Shown here one piece after another: positions 59,540 to 64,000 of a DNA stretch of 64,000 nucleotides. The DNA comes from Pipra filicauda (Eukaryota; Chordata; Aves; Passeriformes; Pipridae). Numbering within the stretch: position 1 is the stretch's first letter; each line of letters starts with the position of its first letter. Location of the stretch: positions 1,054,001 through 1,118,000 of the forward strand of contig NW_024104346.1 of the NCBI RefSeq assembly GCF_003945595.2, read 5' to 3'. Below the pieces are notes generated by a model. That model did no database searches. It saw nothing but the letters and a program-made list of their open reading frames with translations, and was not told the origin of the DNA. The position numbers and the translations under genes were made by a program.

Positions 59540-60420
59540 TTTTATCCAAGGTGATGCTCAATACTAAGATGAAGGATATTTAATTAAATGTTATACTCAA
59601 CAAAACTGATACCAACAATCGTCTGTCAAGTTCCTGTAAAACTGATAGTAATAAAAGCAGAACGACTCCTATACTGATTTTTCAGCCTATGCTGTATTAT
59701 TTTCACAAGAGAAACCAGCACACACCGATTGAATTCCACGCTGATATATTACAAAATACAATCTAGCCATAATGCTGATGTGACAGCCAAAAGGAGTGCA
59801 GATATTAGCAGAAGAAAGTGATTTTTTTATTATACTATTTTATCACTGGATGGAAATTTCAGGACTCAAATTTACCATCACATCCACACCTGAACCTGAA
59901 TATCTGGGAGGTCATTTACTGCACTGCACAATAAAAAGGAGTCAGACAAGGTAATGCATAATGGAAATCAAAGCAGGGCTCCCATTTGCACAAACACTGT
60001 CAGGGGGATCTAAATTATGGGCAGATTCACTCTCTGATGATGAATACGGAACATAACGAGCGGGGAAGGACAGACCCTGAGGGAGGAGGAATGTGCCACT
60101 TGTAGAGGTGTTTATCAACACAGAGATATGCTTCTGTATCTTAAAATGTTATTTTTTCTCAAAATTTATTGCAGATACCGATAAGCAAGACCTGTTTATT
60201 TACTCCATGGCAATTACAGGGTTGCTCAGAACTGCCTGCTCAGACAGATTTTCCCCACAGAAAAGGCTTTTCGCTGAACATTTGCTTCTAAAAATCCAGA
60301 ACTTCAAAACAATTTTTAAATGTAGAAATATTCAGGGTTTTTTTCTGTTTCGGAGGCCTAAGCTGCATCTTTCAAATTCCTGACTTCTTAAAAAAAGGAA
60401 AGAAGTTTCAGGCTGCAGAA
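59540..60420. promoter_or_regulatory. Long AT-rich candidate regulatory block
   Basis: Nearly 900 bp of low-GC, complex sequence without repeat-family similarity or a plausible exon. It includes TTTAATTAAATG, CTGATATATTAC and TATTATACTATTTTATC strings. It is the longest such block in the interval. Confidence 0.35.
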
Positions 60421-62384
60421 CAACAAGGAGTTATTTTGTTTTCCTCGGGGCACTGCAGGGCAGGAGCCCCTGGGGTCCCTGGAGGTGGGGGAGAGGCAGG
60501 AGCCCCTCGCCCTTGGGCACCCCCTGCCCCAGGGATGCTCCTGCTGCTGCCTGGGAGAGCTGCTCCCAGCCCTGGTGTGTGGTGTCTCCATCTGACACGC
60601 TGGATTTACCAAGCAAATACAGCTCTGGCCGTATAAAGTGGGTGAAATGGAGAGAGAACAGCTTTGAGTTAGGGCTCCTCAGCTTTTCAGAGGAGACACT
60701 CAGCATTCAGCCTCCCCTGCCTCCCCCCTAAGCCGGCTTTGTGCGAGAGCTGCAATGGAGAAGGGCACAGACACCCCTTTTATCTGCCCTTAACTAAACA
60801 CTGAAGTGCTCGTGTGTAGTGGGGGGACTGTGTTGTGGTGAAACCCAAGCCCCATGAATGGGGTAATTATAAGCTGAGGGATTTTGCTAATACCAGACTT
60901 CCCCTCGTTTTCCCTCGGTAATTAGAGCACAGCAAATAAATCAGTGTGCAGTTGACTTAAACAAACTGCCACTGGAAGAATTACTTGCTGATGACTTTCC
61001 TGGCAAATCATATCTCTACTGTTGCCACATATCAGAGAAATTGGTTTTGTTTCTCAAATTAAAGATGTTTCACAGAGCTGGCATGTTCTGATCCCTGCCT
61101 GCTCCTGGACAGGCCGGGAGCACTGTTGGAGGGAGCTGTAAGACATGAGGTGCTTGGAGTCCTGGTCTGAGAGCCACACAGCGAAATTCAGACTGGGGGC
61201 AGCAGTTTGAGAGCAGGGTGTTGGTGTCTAAGTGACTGGCAGGGAAAGATGTCTCCAGAATAAAACCCAGAAAGTGGAGCCTCTGCCTGACGTCTGGCCA
61301 ACAGGACCACACCCTCTTCAGAGGCCTGGGACACACCAGCTGTCCCAGTCTGCAGTTCATGGGATCTGCACAAGGCTGTGCTCCCTATGAACCAAATACT
61401 CTAGATTGGTGCAATATCCAGAACTAAAACATTGGATCTGGGAGCACGAGTTTCACTGACCAGGACAGCTGCTGTATGGTTGCAAGACCTGCAGTAGATC
61501 TGAGCTGTCCCGACCTGTCTCCCTCCCAGTCTGACCACCCCGGACTTCAGAGGGAACAGGGTCCTGTTGTCCGAGTGGTGGAAGCGGCAGGTTCCCGCAG
61601 CACCGTGGGGGTGCCGAGGCTGTAAGAGCCCTGACAGTGTGCAGGAGAGCAGGAGCTTTGTTTCCCAGCTGTCAGCTCCTGCTGGGAGGTGTTATCCCAG
61701 CCCCATGGCCGGGCGGTGGAGCTGAGCCGGCTGATTTACTGACTGCTCCGCCCGCCTTGAGTGAGCTGCTGTGAGTGTAATCTGCTCCAAACACCCCGGC
61801 GGGACCCATAAACTTTATATAAGGAGCCTTAACTCAAACAGTAAGAGGCTCCGAGGGCCCATAGAGAATGGCTCAAATGCTGCCGCGGATGGAGATTTTT
61901 ATGTGTTTTGTTTTTTCTTTTGCAGTCACAAAGGCTGTTTTCTGTTTATTTTGCAAAACAAAAGCAGACAAGCCCCCAAAAACCCTGTCCCCCAGTCTCC
62001 TCTGCCATAGGCAAGGCAGGGATGGTGTGCCAGCACTTTGTCATCCATCCAGGCTTGGATGACCTGCATGGGAAGACAGCTGGGCGACCTTTCCTGGTCC
62101 TTGTCCTCAGCAGGGATTTGTGAAAAGAATGACTGATGTTATTTGATGGGATATTTGCCCTCTCAGCACAGCAGGGAAGTTTAACAGGAATGTGTAATTC
62201 CACTGTGGTAAAAACATGCTCCTGGGATGAGCCCTGTGCCATGGCAGGAGCAGATGTTCTCTCCAGGTGACATTCCCAGGCTCGGGTGGGCTGTGCCACC
62301 AGCACTGCAGACACCAGGATGCTCAAGTCAACAACAAGCCCTTCTGATGCCATCCTCCTCCCATTTCTTCCCTGAGAAAGAAAT
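60421..62384. other. Intergenic, no gene found
   Basis: AT-rich complex block at about 60,860-61,070. At 61,805-61,825 a TATA-like 'actttatataagg' is followed about 90 bp later by a strong polypyrimidine-CAG (61,904-61,926). No open frame with a recognisable product is attached, so no gene is called. Confidence 0.6.
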
Positions 62385-62762
62385 CTCTGTTGTTTAGCCC
62401 GGAGAAAAGGAGGCTCAGGGGGGACCTTCTGGCTCTGCAACCCCCTGACAGGAGGGGGGAGCCGGGGGGGGTCGGGCTCTGCTCCCAGGGAACAAGGGAC
62501 AGGAGGAGAGGGAACGGCCTCAGGCTGTGCCAGGGGAGGCTCAGGTTGGACATCAGGAGGAATTTCTTTATGGAAAGAGCTGTCAGGCCTTGGCAGGGGC
62601 TGCCCAGGGAGGTTTGGAGTGCCCAGCCCTGGAGGTGTCCCAGGAAGGCCTGGCCGTGGCACTCAGTGCTCTGGGCTGGGGGACAAGGTGGGCATCGGGC
62701 ACAGGTTGGACTTGATGATCTTGGAGGTCTTTTCCAACCTAAATGATTTTATGATTCTAATA
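62385..62762 (+). mobile_element. CR1 LINE 3' end, best preserved copy
   Basis: Sense CR1 from 'ttgtttagcccggagaaaag' through 'gcctcaggctgtgccagggg', 'ggacatcaggaggaatttct', 'ggcaggggctgcccagggag' and 'cttgatgatcttggaggtct' to the terminal 'atgattttatgattct' octamer repeat. It is about 375 bp, truncated at its 5' end as CR1 insertions usually are. Confidence 0.95.
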
Positions 62763-64000
62763 AAAAGTGTCATTTTAATGTCCACGAACCATGGAGAGAA
62801 TCTGGAATTACATTATCTCCCTGAACCTGACACCAACAAGGATTTGGCTGTTTGGCTCCACTTTGAGATAATTGTTTCCAAGGATCTGAATGTAGAAAAT
62901 ATTTTAAAAACAACTTTAGAATCAATAGCTCTTTTAATTTGCAACTTGTAGCTCACTTTGACAAATAACCCAAAAAGGGAGGATAAATAATGCAGCTTCA
63001 ATTACATTTCTGTACAATATTTGTCTTATTTTGTGTTGTGTGCTGCTGAGCTAATTCAATTTTCTGCTGCCAGCCCATGCTTGTTCCCCTTTCACTTGTA
63101 ATATATAACTTTATGAAGAGGGACTAAATCTTCCTGCGTGAATGGCACTTTATCCTCAAACGTGAATGTTTCTGGAAAATCAGAGAAAATAAACCAGCAA
63201 CTATACTCTTCATAAAAGTAAGAAAAGCTGCACAGCTGACTTATTTTTCAGTAGGGACAAATGATACACAATAGAGGAAAGCAGGTGGCAGCTGGAAAAC
63301 ATTCAGAAACCTCAAGAGGCTTCTGTTTTCACAGTTGGGAAGCAGGTCCTGATACCCTCTGCTCCAACAGGCACTCCTTTGAATTCCCAAGCCAAAGGGG
63401 CTGGTGGAAGAAACATTCCCTGCTCTTCCTGCTGCCTCTCTGAAGGACACACCGAGATCTGTGGTGTAGAACAGTGGCTCCTGCCCCCAAAAGATGAAAA
63501 CTTAAACTGGCTTTGGAGCCTGGGGGTGGAAATTTCAAATTCTCTTTATCTAAAGGTGAAGATCAGAGCTCACTGGGACATTCCAGTGTGCCCAGGAGTT
63601 ACTGGAGCTCAGTGCCCACTCCCCTGGGCTGGCACCACAAAACCTGCGCCTGTTTTAGGTGGTGTCACTGCATCTGCACCCATGCCAGTGGCTGGCAGAG
63701 TTGGGGGCTGGGATCTCCTTGTGTGGTGACATGGGACAATCCCCACAACCAGCTCTGTGCTGAGCAGGACACAGTGAGTGGTCACTCAAAACTTTTACCC
63801 TATTGCTCACTTCCTGACATTTCTGTAACTTCTGCATCCTGCAGTTCACTCTCACGAGCTGCCCTGGGAGCTATTTCTGCTCCAATCCCAGTGCCCTTCA
63901 ATCGCTTTTTCTCTAAATTGCTGCCTCTGGAGGGTGGAAACAAGCCACGAGCACTTGTTCCACGTCTCAAGGCAAAATGTCAGTCAGGCTGAGGCTGTGC
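62763..64000. other. Intergenic to window end, no gene found
   Basis: An AT-rich complex block (about 62,760-63,250) is followed by ordinary sequence. No GRIK3 coding exon is reached. Confidence 0.65.

Noticed and set aside
62390..62746. 118-codon plus-strand open frame
   Set aside because: It lies entirely in the CR1 3' region, which is non-coding or 3' UTR of the LINE. The same peptide pieces recur at other CR1 copies.
17519..64000. GRIK3 coding exons, expected next by synteny
   Set aside because: No translation on either strand contains recognisable ionotropic glutamate receptor sequence, so GRIK3 must lie beyond the right edge.
17519..64000. tRNA genes, CRISPR-like arrays or a novel multi-gene system
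   Set aside because: No tRNA B-box with a cloverleaf context was seen. Repeat arrays are head-to-tail minisatellites without unique spacers. No clustered unknown coding genes are present.

Overview
The window is vertebrate nuclear DNA, most probably from a bird. Genes are split by short GT-AG introns, several CpG-rich promoter regions are present, and the dispersed repeats are CR1-type LINE fragments, the dominant avian repeat. No mammalian SINEs are seen. A group of CR1 copies sharing one 3' end resembles songbird genomes, but the species cannot be fixed from this sequence.

All recognisable genes lie in the first 17 kb, head-to-tail on the minus strand. From right to left they are CSF3R (granulocyte colony-stimulating factor receptor; 15 coding exons, 799 codons), MRPS15 (mitochondrial small-subunit ribosomal protein uS15m; 8 coding exons, 268 codons) and the first two coding exons of OSCP1, which runs off the left edge. 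I assembled each reading frame exon by exon and all splice phases close. The order CSF3R-MRPS15-OSCP1 on one strand matches human 1p34.3. The spacers are tight: the CSF3R poly(A) signal is about 300 bp from the MRPS15 start codon, and the MRPS15 stop codon is about 500 bp from the OSCP1 start codon.

The three genes do not form a pathway. CSF3R is a cell-surface cytokine receptor of the neutrophil lineage, MRPS15 is a housekeeping mitoribosome part, and OSCP1 is a protein linked to solute transport and cilia. Their proximity is conserved synteny.

From about 17.5 kb to the end (about 46 kb) I find no credible protein-coding exon. By synteny this is the intergenic interval between CSF3R and GRIK3. 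It holds CR1 fragments, several minisatellites (20, 28, 29 and 5 bp units), an orphan CpG-rich patch near 30 kb, and many AT-rich, complex, TAAT-rich blocks that look like candidate conserved non-coding elements. Whether they are conserved needs alignment.

The most notable observations are a decapeptide repeat coded by a 30-bp minisatellite in the MRPS15 C-terminus, a GC-AG intron in MRPS15 with a decoy GT seven bases upstream, an upstream ORF inside a YY1-type element at the MRPS15 start, palindromic TAATTA sequence in the OSCP1 CpG island, and a 23-bp palindrome with nuclear-receptor-like half sites at 51,463. I found no new multi-gene system here.
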